The notes beneath the pieces were generated by a model. It worked only from the letters and a program-made list of their open reading frames with translations, was not told where the DNA came from and did not search any database. A program made the position numbers and the translations under genes. This document shows, piece after piece, positions 9,545 through 19,764 of a stretch of 64,000 nucleotides of DNA. The stretch comes from Vesta saturnalis (taxonomy: Eukaryota; Arthropoda; Insecta; Coleoptera; Lampyridae): assembly GCA_036346205.1 (NCBI GenBank), contig JARFJB010000762.1:62001-126000 (forward strand), given 5' to 3'. The stretch's first letter is position 1. Each line of letters starts with the position of its first letter.

Positions 9545-10145
9545 GCATGGTTAGGGGGGTCATATATTGTTAAGAGATGCTGATGAACCTGAAATTTTTC
9601 CATATCATAAGTGAGAGGAAAACTAGGAAGATCATTCCAGAGTTTAGAAGCCGATATAGAAAAATGTGGGTTGCACCCATTTTCTACACAAGTGGAGATT
9701 TATACTGCATATTGATGATGTGACTGAGCAAACCGGGCTTTCGTAGCAAAGGTGACCTGAGACGGTATCAAAGAATGTAATTCAGCAGCACAATAGCCAC
9801 TGTAATACCGGTAGTACAAAGAAAGAATTGAAACGATTCTTCTATGCTCAAGGGACTGTATGTCAGAAGTTAAGGACGGGTCATTTATAAGCCTGACCGC
9901 TCTTTTTTGAATACGATCAACCATATCGAGAGCGTATTGGAGAGGACCAACCCAAAGGTGAGAATTATATTCTAGATGAGATCGTTTTTGGCTTTTATAT
10001 AGCAGAAAGAGTTGTCGGGAGATAAAGTACTGCTTAGATCTGTACAAAAAGCCTATTTTACGAGCCGCTGCTTTAGTAACTGACAATAGGAAATGATCGT
10101 TCTTTTTGGCGGACACAAGGCCACAAGCTATGTTAGCAGTAACTA
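9545..10145 (-). pseudogene. CR1/Jockey-type LINE, C-terminal part of ORF2
   Basis: The minus-strand frame 10116-9700 shows KAAARKIGFLYRSKQYF, LLYKSQKRSHLEYNSHLWVG, MVDRIQKRAVRLINDPSL, LEHRRIVSILSLYYRYYSG. This is the region after the reverse transcriptase palm in insect CR1/Jockey-group LINEs. After stops, KLWNDLPS and FPLTYDMEKFQVH (about 9640-9590) continue the usual ending. Upstream, LVTANIACGLVSAKK (about 10145) extends it a little. The palm itself is absent, so the copy is 5' truncated. A fragment from the endonuclease start of a similar LINE lies at 28672-28869. Confidence 0.85.
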
Positions 10146-10439
10146 GATTATCACTTCCTCATTCAAGAATACATTGAATGTCGATAATAATTGAAATTGC
10201 CATTTCAGCTTTAATGTCTTGATTTTAGATAGGTGTTTAAAAATAATTTTGGAAAATCGTGGGAAGTGATTCCTTATCAAAGATTAAGGGGGCTCTTTTA
10301 TATAAACATATATCCTCTGAGTCCTCTTCCCGAAGAGTTAAGTGCCTGCAAAGTGGATGGAAAAAATAAGGCTTGTATTTATTTTCGCAAAATTAAAGAA
10401 ATAACATGGGGTGGATGTTTTAATATTAAAAAAAAAACG
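10146..10439 (+). other. Unrecognised stretch with a small open frame
   Basis: A 69-codon plus-strand frame (10233-10442) reads FGKSWEVIPYQRLRGLFY near its start and ends in a lysine run. It matches no family I recognise and lies between two mobile elements. Codon use and length give little support for a real gene. Confidence 0.2.
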
Positions 10440-10984
10440 TAACCTATGAGTGATGTTACAACTCTTCTCTATTATTAGAAGGGGATATAAGAAACGCCTA
10501 TGATATTTCTTATTAAAATTTTTGACGATTGAAAAAATAATGATAAAAAATATGGGTTGGTTGGCTTAATTTATTTAGAAAGTTTTCGTCTCCTTAGATT
10601 TTGCCATAAAACTAATAGTTTTCGAGTAATAAAACAAAATTCACATGTAACGCAATTTTTATTTTCAATAAACTAGTGTGGCTGTCCTGTAGTATCAATA
10701 TACTGTTGAAAGTACGAGACTCTTTAAAGTCGGTGTTCAGTTTATTGATACATCTTATACTTGTATTGTTATTTTACTTCGTTATGTTTTATATAGTTTT
10801 CAATTTTTGGAAAATAACAATTGCGTTGGTTATTTTGTTACTCGAAAATTAGGACAACCAACCCATATTTTTTTATTATCATTTTTCTGCCGCTAAAAAC
10901 TTATAATAAGAGAAATATCACAGGGGTTGCTTATATCGTCAACTTCTAATAATATTGCAGGAGCGCAACACCACTGATAAGTTA
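10440..10984. mobile_element. Long-stem MITE (P)
   Basis: A 545-bp inverted-repeat element. The left arm begins TAACCTATGAGTGATGTTAC and the right arm, read inverted, TAACTTATCAGTGGTGTTGC. Pairing continues through ATTATTAGAA, GATATAAG, GATATTTCT, ATATGGGTTGGTTG and TTTTCGAGTAA, so each arm is about 230 bp with a few indels and the loop is small. There is no coding capacity. The target duplication could not be fixed. The superfamily is unknown; a PIF/Harbinger-like or Tc1-like MITE is possible. Confidence 0.75.
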
Positions 10985-11405
10985 ATTTAAGTTAAAGTAA
11001 AACGTCCACCAGATATCATTTCTCTGTTTCTTTAATTTTGAAAAAATACATGAAAACCCTCATCGGAGAGGGCTCAGAGGAAAAATTTTTATATGAAAGA
11101 TGCCCATTAATTTACCCGCGTCACGTTAGCGATAGATTTCAGCAACAGATGTTTTTTTAGGAAGTTATTCAACAAATTTAACCTTTTCGGTGGAATTTTA
11201 TATAAATGAACGTACTTGACCCTATTCTATACCAAAAATACTAATAAAACGATTAAGGGGTTAGAGAGGTTAAAAATTAAGGGTAACTTTGGTTTTTTCA
11301 TAATTTTGAACCATTACTTGGTACCGTGACTAAAATTGAAGCTAACTGTCGGACTCCCGAGCACTTCATGCATAGTGAATAAGTTGTAGAACGTTGTTGT
11401 ATGTA

Positions 11406-13776
11406 CACTGTGTCCCATTTTGGGTGAGACTGCAGGGTTTCTCGGCTATTAATAAAGATCCAACCTTGCGGTTCTCGTGAACCGTTACTACTTTTTTGTG
11501 AAACGTTTAATGCCATCAAAATATTTTTGAAACTTATTTGCATTCTGAGTTACAGGGCGATTTTGAAAATTTGTACTATCTACGGTTACCCTGTATCTCT
11601 ACTATTGCAAAAGTTATCAAAAAGGTAAGAACGTTAACTGATAGATATTTTAGCGAACAATTCATTTCCGTACTCAAACATTTTTTTAGGGTACCGTTTT
11701 CAAGATATAACCCAAACTTATACTTTTTTAATGGAACACCCTGTATATTTATAGCCCGTTAAATTTATTATTTCGTTCTCTTTAAAATGATATATAACAT
11801 TATATAGTTATATTTATTATTAATCTCCGAAATCATTTTAAAACTGTAAAATATTAATTTTTTATAGGTTGGCCATACTATTTGTCGTTCTCTTTAATAT
11901 TTTGGCCTTAAAAATAAAAAAAAAGTAGTTAATTCTCTATTTCCATTTGTTGTGGTAAGTATCCAAAAGTTATAAAAACTTTATTTTATTAAAATAGCTC
12001 TAATTCTAATTTAAATTCATTATAATAATAATAATAATATCAAGTGGTTAGAGAAACAAATGAACATCTACACAGATATTGTTGAATCTGTCTGCGAAAA
12101 TATTTAATATTAAAATTCTTGTTTATTTAAAATTATGGCTGAAATAGAAAGATTTTCAAACCCTGAGAAGTATGATGTAATAAAATGTTTAAATCAGTGC
12201 AACGACAATGTCACCGAAGCTTTAGAAATGTATTTGAACAGGTAGAAAAGTAGTTATTAAATTCAATAGTTTTACATAATATTTGTTTCTTATTTTAATT
12301 TTAAATATCCAGAAAGACACCAACCAAGCCGAAATACTATTTATGGACTAAAATCAAATTTAATAAATTATGGATCAATACTTCAAGCCACGATCACAAA
12401 ATTACAATAAGGATAATCGCGAGGAACAGGAAATAAACGTTTTGACATATGTTCAAGCAGTCCCCTAAATTTCGTGCAGAAAAATTGAGACGGAAACAGG
12501 GATTACACGACAATATCTCTGAGAATTTTACGTAAACATAAATTTAAACCATATAAGGTCAATCTAGATCAACATTTCCATCCCGGTGATCCAGGGAGAA
12601 GGATCATTTTTTGCAACTGGTTTTTGGAACAGTGTCGAATTGATAATAATTTTGATCAGACGAAGCCTATGCCAGCAGCACTGGAGTTTTTAATAGTCAT
12701 AACACTAGGAATTGGTACCAGGAAAATCAACACATTACTTTTGAACGCCATCATCAGGAAAGATTTGGTTTGAGTGTTTCCTGTTTCATATTTGGAACGC
12801 ATATTTATTGTTAAATTTTTGAAGGTGGGCTCACTTCAAACAAATATTTAGACATTTTGGAAGCGAGTTTACCCGAAATATTAGATGACGTGCCGCTGGT
12901 TAACCGAAATTCAATATTCTTTCTACAAGATGGAGCCCCTGCTCACAATTCTGGAATAGTAAAAGAATTTTTGGATCGCAAATTCCATGATCGTTGGATT
13001 GGAAACAAATGGACCAATTCGATGGCCTGCAAAAAAAAATCAAATATACAAAAATCGTCACAATAATATCAACGAACTTCGTGAAGCAACAGAGCAGGCG
13101 TTTCGCGATTTAGATGCATCACCCCTAAAACTGCCAAACGCGTTAAGAAGAATACGAGAAGTATGCGATGTATGTGTAAGAGAAAATGGTCATCACTTTG
13201 AATAGTTTTATTAATCATATTTTATTCAGTATTTCAAATTGTAAATTTGTTTATTTTTGTTTTATGATTAATTGAGTATTCAAGTATGTTTAGTTTTTTA
13301 TATCATAGCCAACCTATAAAAAAAAAATATTTTACAGTTTTAAATGATTTCGGAGATGAATAACAAATATAAGTATATAATGTTATACATCATTTTAAAG
13401 AGAAAAAATTAACGGGCTATAAATATACAGGGTGTTTCATTAAAAAAGTATAAGTGTGGTTATATCTTGAAAACGGTACCATACAAAAAATTTTTGAGTA
13501 CGCCAATGAAAAAATATCAGTTAACGTTCTTACCTTTTTGATAACTTCTGCGTCTGCTTCTGCGTCTGCGTGTGCGCCTGCGTCTGCAATAGTAGAGATG
13601 CAGGGTACAAATTTTCAAAATCGCCCTGTAACTTAGAACGCAAATTAGTTTCAAAAAATATTTTGATGGCAGTAAATGTTTCACAAAAATGTAGCATCGG
13701 TTCACGAAAACCGCAAGGCTCTATCTTTATTAATAGCAGAGAAACCCTGCAGTCTCACCCAAAATGGGACACAGTA
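11406..13776 (+). mobile_element. TA-inserting long-TIR element A
   Basis: A 2.37-kb element with inverted repeats of about 475 bp: left CACTGTGTCCCATTTTGGGT at 11406, right the complement ending at 13776. It is flanked by TA on both sides (11404-11405 and 13777-13778). Terminal and internal CAGGG/CACCCTG motifs recur in the arms. The unique middle carries a broken plus-strand transposase (12135-13205). The insertion site lies in the left arm of J: the two flanks read continuously as J sequence across a single TA, matching the intact right arm. Elements B and C share the terminal sequence, so A, B and C form one family. Confidence 0.88.
12135..13205 (+). pseudogene. Transposase of element A, broken
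   Basis: Exon 1 starts at the ATG at 12135 (MAEIERFSNPEKYDVIKCLN) and ends AACAG/GT at 12241. The acceptor before the next block (YPERHQPSR, with its Tyr codon at 12306) has decayed from AG to AA. Later blocks in shifting frames give the SDEAY remnant of the first catalytic site (about 12657-12672), NRNSIFFLQDGAPAHNSG with the second aspartate (12903-12956), and RIREVCDVCVRENGHHFE at the end. The expected PARSPDLS block with the third acid is damaged. The family is a DDE/IS630-type transposase of about 350-400 residues. Not functional. Confidence 0.8.
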
Positions 13777-13778
13777 TA

Positions 13779-14096
13779 CATCCTATACTTTTATTTCTTT
13801 AATTCACTAGCAATCGTGTAAGTGCGAACAAAAATGTGCATACCTCCTGTTTTTAAATTACCTAATTTTCAAGAAAACGCGCTCTTAATGTACCATCAAA
13901 GTGGATATTAAACCCTGTTATACATCAAATATTTTTATTTCTTTAATTTTTTATGTTTCATGGGTTCACTGGCAATAATATACTCTCCAAAAAAAATGTA
14001 CATACCGCCCGTTATAAAATTACTTAATTTTTAAGAAAACGCAGTCTTAATACACCTTCGTCGTGTTGAAAGGTGCAGTATGATTTTTTAAATGTT
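13779..14096. repeat. About two units of a 160-bp tandem repeat (left arm of J)
   Basis: Units marked by 'GAAAACGC(G/A)', 'TCTTAATRYACC' and 'TTTTTATTTCTTTAATTTTTT' recur about 160 bp apart (for example 13873 and 14034). The same units, inverted, lie at 22040-22500 in the right arm. Tandem repeats inside terminal arms are a hallmark of foldback-type DNA transposons. Confidence 0.65.
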
Positions 14097-15251
14097 ATGA
14101 TCATCATCAAGCCGTTCAATCGTAAAATTATGGCTCCCGCAAAGCGTCTTTAAAATCCTATTTTTGAGGGAAATTACTCCTATAAGTCCTTGCTTGTCTT
14201 AGCTTGGAGCGTTATTTTCTTCCATTCCATTCTTTCCTTGCATTTTTGTTTCCATTCCGTTATTCCCAACTTTCTCGCGTTTTCCTCTACCTGTATCATC
14301 TATCCTTTTTCGGGTCTTCCTCTTTTCCTTGGGCCTAGTGGTGTCCATTGTGTTATCTTCCTTACCATCTCTGACGGGGGTCTTCTCATGATGTGCCCTG
14401 CCCATTTCAGGCGTTGTGCCTTCATGAATTTTATGATGGTTTCTCCTCCTAGTTCGTCTTCAATTTTCTTGTTAGTCTTTAGTCTTTTTTCTCCATTTTA
14501 TGTTATATTTAGTCGTAATATGGTTCTTATTATTTTTCTTTCCGCTATTTTTTAATCTTCTTCTTTTTTGGAAATTGTTACTGTATAGTGCATCCCATTT
14601 TGGTTGAGACAGCCAGATATGTCGGCTGTTGGTGAAGATAGAACCTTGCGGTTTCCGCGGTCCTGTGCCACTTTTTTGTGAAACTCAAGATAGCCTGAAC
14701 GGATTTTGTCTAACTTCTTTCGTTTATAAATTACAGGGTCTTTTTGAAAATCCACACTTTTTGGATCCCCTCCATATCTAAGAAGTTTCTCAGCGATAAT
14801 GTCAAATTGAAAACTTGCCCCATAGAAAATTTGGGTAGAATCCAGGGGCGCACTCAATTTTTTTTCGGGGTATCGTTATGGAGATAAGACTCAAACTTAT
14901 GATTTTTTCAATGCAACATCCTGTATTTTATTATCTCATTAAATTACTTATTTTTTTTCCTTCGAAGTGATATATAATATATAAACATGAAGTTTTAAAA
15001 AATGCTTCAAAATTACTAAAACATTGAATTTTAATAGGGTGCCATGGATTTCAAGGTTTTACTACAGGGATTATTATTTGTGATTTTTTTATAGTAGGTC
15101 ATGGATGCTACAAACACTGTTGTTGACCTTTGGAGCATTGTTTTATCAAGTGACTGTGGAGAAATCAACACATCTGCTGACATGATGATAAATTTTGATG
15201 CGTTTTATTGTGTTTGTGTTTGGCGATTTTGTTAATTTGTGAAATTTTATA

Positions 15252-16381
15252 ATGGCTGAAAGATTTTTTCAGAACAACGAAAAGTATGATATCATACAAT
15301 GTTTCAATCAATGCCACGAAAATGTTGACGAAGCATTAAAATTATATTTAAACAGGTAAACTAGTAATTTACAATAAGACATTATATGACATATTGTTTT
15401 TAAAACGTTAGATATCCAGAGAGGCATCAACCTAGTCGAGCAACGATATTTCGACTAAACAATAATCTACTAAATTATGGTGCGTATTCTAAACCCCGAC
15501 CCAAGACGTATAACATGGAAAATAATGAAGTGGATAAAATAAATGTCTTAGCCAGCGTCCGTGTCTCTCAGACTTCTTGTACGAAGTTAGAAAATGACAC
15601 TGGCGTTCCCCGATCACGGGTACAAAGGATTTAAAAAAACACACAAATTGAAACCCTACAAAGTGAATATTGTCCAGCATTTAAACCCTGGTGACGCAGC
15701 GAGGCGTGTGAATGTCTGTAATTGGTTTTTGAACCAAACTCGAAGGTGAAATAATTTTGCGAGTGAAGTCATCTGGTCAGACGAAGCCCATATCAGCAGT
15801 GCCGGTTTATTTAACAGGTAAAATACAAGGCACTGGTATGATGAAAACCAACACCTAATTTTTGAGCAACAACAACAGGGTCGATTTGGTTTTAATGTAG
15901 CCTGTTTCTTATTGGGGACATCAATAAAATACCGCATTTTTGAAGGGGCTCTCAACGCGAATAGGTACTTGGCAATTTTAGAAGAAGTAATACCAGAATT
16001 CTTGGAGAATGTTCCCCTCGCCTATCTTAATGCCATTTACTTCCAACAAGACGGTGCCCCTGCCCACGACTCGGGGTTGATTGTGCCGTTTTTAGAAGAA
16101 ACTTTTCAGGACCATTGGATTGGAACAAATGGGCCCATTAGGTGGTCTGCAAGGTCACTTGATTTGTCAGTGTTGGACTTTTTTTGTGGGTTTTTTTGAA
16201 AAATAAAATATACGGTAAGAGGCACTATAATATTGAAGAACTTCGTGCAACAACAGAGGCAGTTTTCCAGAAAATACAAAATCGGCCTTTCATAATTTTA
16301 AATGCATTAAGACGTATTAAGAAATTGTGTCAATTGTGTGTTAGGGAAAATGGACATCAATTTGGACAATTCAATGAATAA
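15252..16381 (+). pseudogene. Transposase of element B, with a short spliced intron
   Basis: ATG at 15252 opens MAERFFQNNEKYDIIQCFNQ and NVDEALKLYLNR; exon 1 ends AACAG at 15355. A 56-bp intron (GT at 15356, AG at 15410-15411) precedes YPERHQPSRATIFRLNNNLL. The DNA-binding part continues with NVLASV and an RVQRI block. The catalytic domain shows IWSDEAHISSAGLFNR (first D, about 15769-15816), IYFQQDGAPAHDSG (second D, about 16036-16077) and ARSLDLSVLDFF, where the usual SPDLS has become SLDLS but the acid remains (about 16150-16185). The frame ends CVRENGHQF(G). At least three frameshifts or stops disable it. The intron sits at the same place as the GT site in element A, supporting common descent. 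Confidence 0.82.
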
Positions 16382-16635
16382 GTTACCGAATAATTTCGAA
16401 ATGAAATAGTATGAGTAAATATTTAATAAGTTGCTTATTCTACATTATGAACTTTTTATTACTATTTATTTGTTGCTATTAGTTACGTACGTTTTGTGTT
16501 TTGTTAGTGAATTAGTGTTAGTATTGTTCTTGTTCCTTTCATGGAAAAATCACAAGTAGTATTTCTTCAATTTGAAGAATTTATGTTTATATATTATATA
16601 TCATTTTGAATATTAGTTGTATCCATGTTTTAACT

Positions 16636-16795
16636 CAAAATGGGTAATGGTAATAAGATAGACTTCATATGTTTAATGATTATTTATTAAGACAGAAGGT
16701 GACTAGTCACCTTCTGTCTTTTGAATTTTAAATAATCTTATTAAACATTGTGGGGAAGGTTTGGTGTTTTAAGTCTATCTTATTATCATTTTGAA
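16636..16795. repeat. Hairpin with a 32-bp perfect palindrome
   Basis: Bases 16689-16720 form a perfect palindrome centred on GACTAGTC (arms AAGACAGAAGGTGACT and its complement). Outer arms also pair: CAAAATGGGTAATGGTAATA and GATAGACTT on the left against AAGTCTATCTTATTATCATT and TTG on the right. This looks like a small MITE or a fold-forming insertion unique to element B; A and C lack it. Confidence 0.7.
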
Positions 16796-19189
16796 GGAAA
16801 AAAAATAAGGAATTTAATGAGGTGATAAAATACAGGGTGTTTGAGTCGTATTTCCATAACCATACCCCGAAAAAAAAATTGAGTGCGCCACTGAAGTCTA
16901 CATAAAATTCTCTATGGGATAAGTTTTCAATTTGACATTATCTCTGAGAAACTTCGTAGATATGGAGGGGATCCAAAAAGTGTGAATTTTCAAAAACGCC
17001 CTGTAACTTAAAAACGAAAGAAGTTAGGCAAAATCCGTTCAGGACATCTTGAGTTTCACAAAAAAATAGCACAGGACCGCGAAAACCGCAAGGTTGTATC
17101 TTCAACAACAACCGAGATACTTGGCTGTCTCAACCAAAATGGGATGCACTGTACACCAATATCGGCCTTATCAGTGTCATATATATTTTAATCTTCGTTT
17201 TTTTTTGGTGATTGTTTTGCTTTTTAGTAAATTCTTGTTTCTGCCGTAGGCTTAGTTTCCCTTCAGGATTCTTTCTTTTATCCGTCCTTTGCCAGATTGG
17301 TGTATCATTGTTCCCATGTAGTTGAAGGAGGAAACAGCTTTAAAAGTGTATTTTTGCGTTTTCAAGTTCCTAGGATGTTCCCCTCCTCCTACCCTCATAT
17401 ATTTTGTTTTGTTTTGATTTATTTCCATTCCGAATTGCTTTGCTTCCTCTTAGATTTTCTCTATTGTGCTTACTAGTTTCTGTCTTGAGTTTGCTATTAC
17501 GGAGAGGTCATCGGCGTACGCTACTATTTGTATACCGTCGTTAATAATGTTCCTTTTGTCTAGCTTTGCGTTTCTTAACACGCTTTCTAATATCAAGTTT
17601 TACCCTTTTTTTTATATGGAATTCCTCTGTTATTATTTCTTGAAATCTTACTTTCGCCTTTGTTTCCTCATATGTAGGAGCTTTCTTATTTCTTGAGATG
17701 TTGTTAGTGTATTTATCACCTGCCTCTGTTGATCGAGTCGAAAACACTCTTAAAATCTATAAAGAGTGTATGTACTACTCTGTTGTATTCTCTTGTCTTT
17801 TGGAATATTTGCTCCAGAGTGTGTATTCCATTCATCACTGATCTACCTGGTCTAAAACCATTCTAGTAGTGCCCGAGATTTTTTCTGCTTGCAGTTTTAG
17901 CCTTTTCTTTATTAAGTTTGCCAGAATTTTATAGACGGTATCCAGTAAAGTTATTGCTCGGTAGTTTTCGCATTGTTCCTTATCTTCTTTTTATGTACCA
18001 GATGTATTATTCCGGTGTTTCACTCTTCTGGCATTTTATTTTGTTTCCATATCTGTTGTATTAGGATGTATATATGCTTGTGTAATGTCTGACCGCCATA
18101 TTTCAAAAGTTCTGACTCTATTCCATCTTCTCCCTGGGATTTACCATTTCTCAGTTTGCTTGTTTCTTCTAAAACTTCTGTTTTTGTTGGATAGTCGTTT
18201 TCTTGTGCTTGTAGTTTTGTCTCGCCTCCTTATACTTGTTCTATTAGTGTCTCCGCGTTAAATATTTTTGTGTAGTATTCTTTCCAGATATCTCCGATTT
18301 TTTGGGAATCTTACTTTGTTTGGCCTTCGTTGTTTTTTAGTCCTCTTGTTCTGTTTCTTCATTTTCCTGTAGAATTGTTTTACATTGTGCTTGTTGTTCT
18401 CTTGTTCAATTTCTTCCATTTTGTTATCCATCCAGTCGTTTTTTTCCCCCTGTATATTATGTTTGCCTTGTTTCTTTTTATTTCATATTCTCTTCTGTTT
18501 TGTTCTCTTCTTGTGTTGATCCATTTGACTCTAGCTTCATTTTTTTGTATTCTTGCCTTTTCACATTGTTTATCACACCAATCTTTTGTGTTCTTTTTTG
18601 TTATGCTTCTCCCTAACACTTCTTTTGCCGTTCTCATATTTTGTTTTATCTCGCTCCATAATGTTTCTATATTCTCTCTATTTATTATTTCGTTTTTTTG
18701 ACGTGTGCTTTTGGAATATTCTCCTCGTTTCCGCTGCCTGAAGAGCTGCTACGTTTCTTTTTGTTACTGCCCTTTTGACGCAGTGGTGTTTCCTTATATT
18801 TACGTTTCTTAATTTTGCAATTACTAGATAGTGGTCTGATTCGGCGTGTGCGCCTCTATACATTCTCGTATCAGTTGTTTTGTTGCTTATCCCTTTCGTG
18901 GCTAATATGTGGTCAATTTAGTTATCCACTGTGCCTGCTGGGTATCTCCATGTTGCTTGATGTTTTTGGGGTGTTCATACTTTGTGAACAGGAGAGTCAT
19001 ATTAAATGCTTCTGCTAACTAGAATAGTCTATGTCCATTGTCGTTCGTTGTTTCGTGTATCATCCCTTTTTCATTCCCTCTCACTTCATTCAGATTAGGT
19101 TCCTTTCCTATTTGGAAATTTGCGTCTCTTAATGCACCTTAGTCGTGTTGAAAGGGGCGGGCGGTATGTATGGTCTTTTAAATATAGCC

Positions 19190-19764
19190 AGTTATTTTTT
19201 TTTTTAATGTTATACAATCGTTATCGACTTTATAATTTACTGTAAAGTCTTTGACTTGGGGCTTCAGACTTTTTAAGATAATTATTAGATCTACGGCATT
19301 TTTCAAGCAAATAAAAAAAAATAGCTAGTTGAGTTTTAACTTGGAATTGGTATAACAACTAAAAAAACTACTCTCTTTATTTTTCCGCATACCTGGAGTT
19401 CTATAAACTTGCAGGGCATTTTTTTTAAAGAACATTTACTCGCATAATATTGTCAAAATACTACAACAGCAATATTTTGTTTTGCCACCAAATTTGTTGA
19501 ACTAAAAACACCGTAAAAACTTCAGTTTTTGATCATTGAAACAGTACGTTTGGTTTTTTCTAAAGAATTCGATGTTTAATTAAAGCTTTTCGACATCTTT
19601 TGCCCCAAATAATGACCAACACCGTAAAAGTAATGTAAGCCATAGTTCCTTCAATATGGTGAGTTAAAAATTCAACTCGATAATTTAATTTCAACCTTTC
19701 GGCCTGATGTTTATTTTGAAATTTGTACATCGTATCGCTTGCTCACGAAGGTGCTTTGGATATA
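19190..19764. other. Core of element J, left part
   Basis: AT-rich sequence between the LINE target duplication and element I. No coding motif recognised. Confidence 0.35.

Larger units (their letters stand above)
14586..17151 (+). mobile_element. TA-inserting long-TIR element B
   Basis: A 2.57-kb element of the same family as A, with inverted repeats of about 380 bp (left TAGTGCATCCCATTTTGGTT, right the complement ending at 17151). It is flanked by TA at 14584-14585 and 17152-17153, and inserted in the RTE LINE. The arms show internal CATCCTGTATTTTATTA-type motifs. Between the transposase and the right arm lies an extra hairpin of about 160 bp (16636-16795). Confidence 0.88.
14199..19110 (-). 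pseudogene. RTE LINE endonuclease-reverse transcriptase, interrupted
   Basis: From 5' to 3' on the minus strand: endonuclease end with MYRGAHAESDHYLVIAKLR (about 18863-18805); linker ENIWSEIKQNMRTAKEVLG and KDWCDKQCEKARIQKNEARV (18680-18560); reverse transcriptase GFRPGRSVMNGIHTLEQIFQ (about 17860-17800), FIDFKSVFDSI and the catalytic YADD (17518-17507); then KAVSSFNYMGTMIHQSG (about 17345-17295). After element B, the C-terminal region continues with RKIIRTILRLNI, QRLKWAGHIMRRPPSEMV and KRKTRKRIDD (14530-14290). Stops and frameshifts are common. A short stretch reading roughly KTITKKKRRLK appears on both sides of B, so some sequence was duplicated or lost there. Confidence 0.8.
14097..19125 (-). 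mobile_element. RTE-clade LINE, split by element B
   Basis: A minus-strand LINE runs from an endonuclease relic near 19100 to a 3' end at 14097. Its last bases read TTGAACGGCTTGATGATGAT in the sense direction, the GATGAT tail typical of RTE elements. Flanking it are two copies of a stretch of about 50 bp (14044-14096 and 19125-19180, sharing CTTAAT.CACCTT.GTCGTG), which look like an unusually long target duplication made from J's 160-bp repeat. Element B (14586-17151) sits inside. Without B the LINE is about 2.46 kb. Confidence 0.75.

Noticed and set aside
14190..14555. A 121-codon plus-strand frame rich in Phe and Ser
   Set aside because: Antisense shadow of the RTE LINE C-terminal region, which reads convincingly on the minus strand.
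18330..18741. Hydrophobic plus-strand frames resembling membrane proteins
   Set aside because: Antisense of a lysine/arginine-rich LINE segment; the TTT/TTC codons are complements of AAA/GAA.
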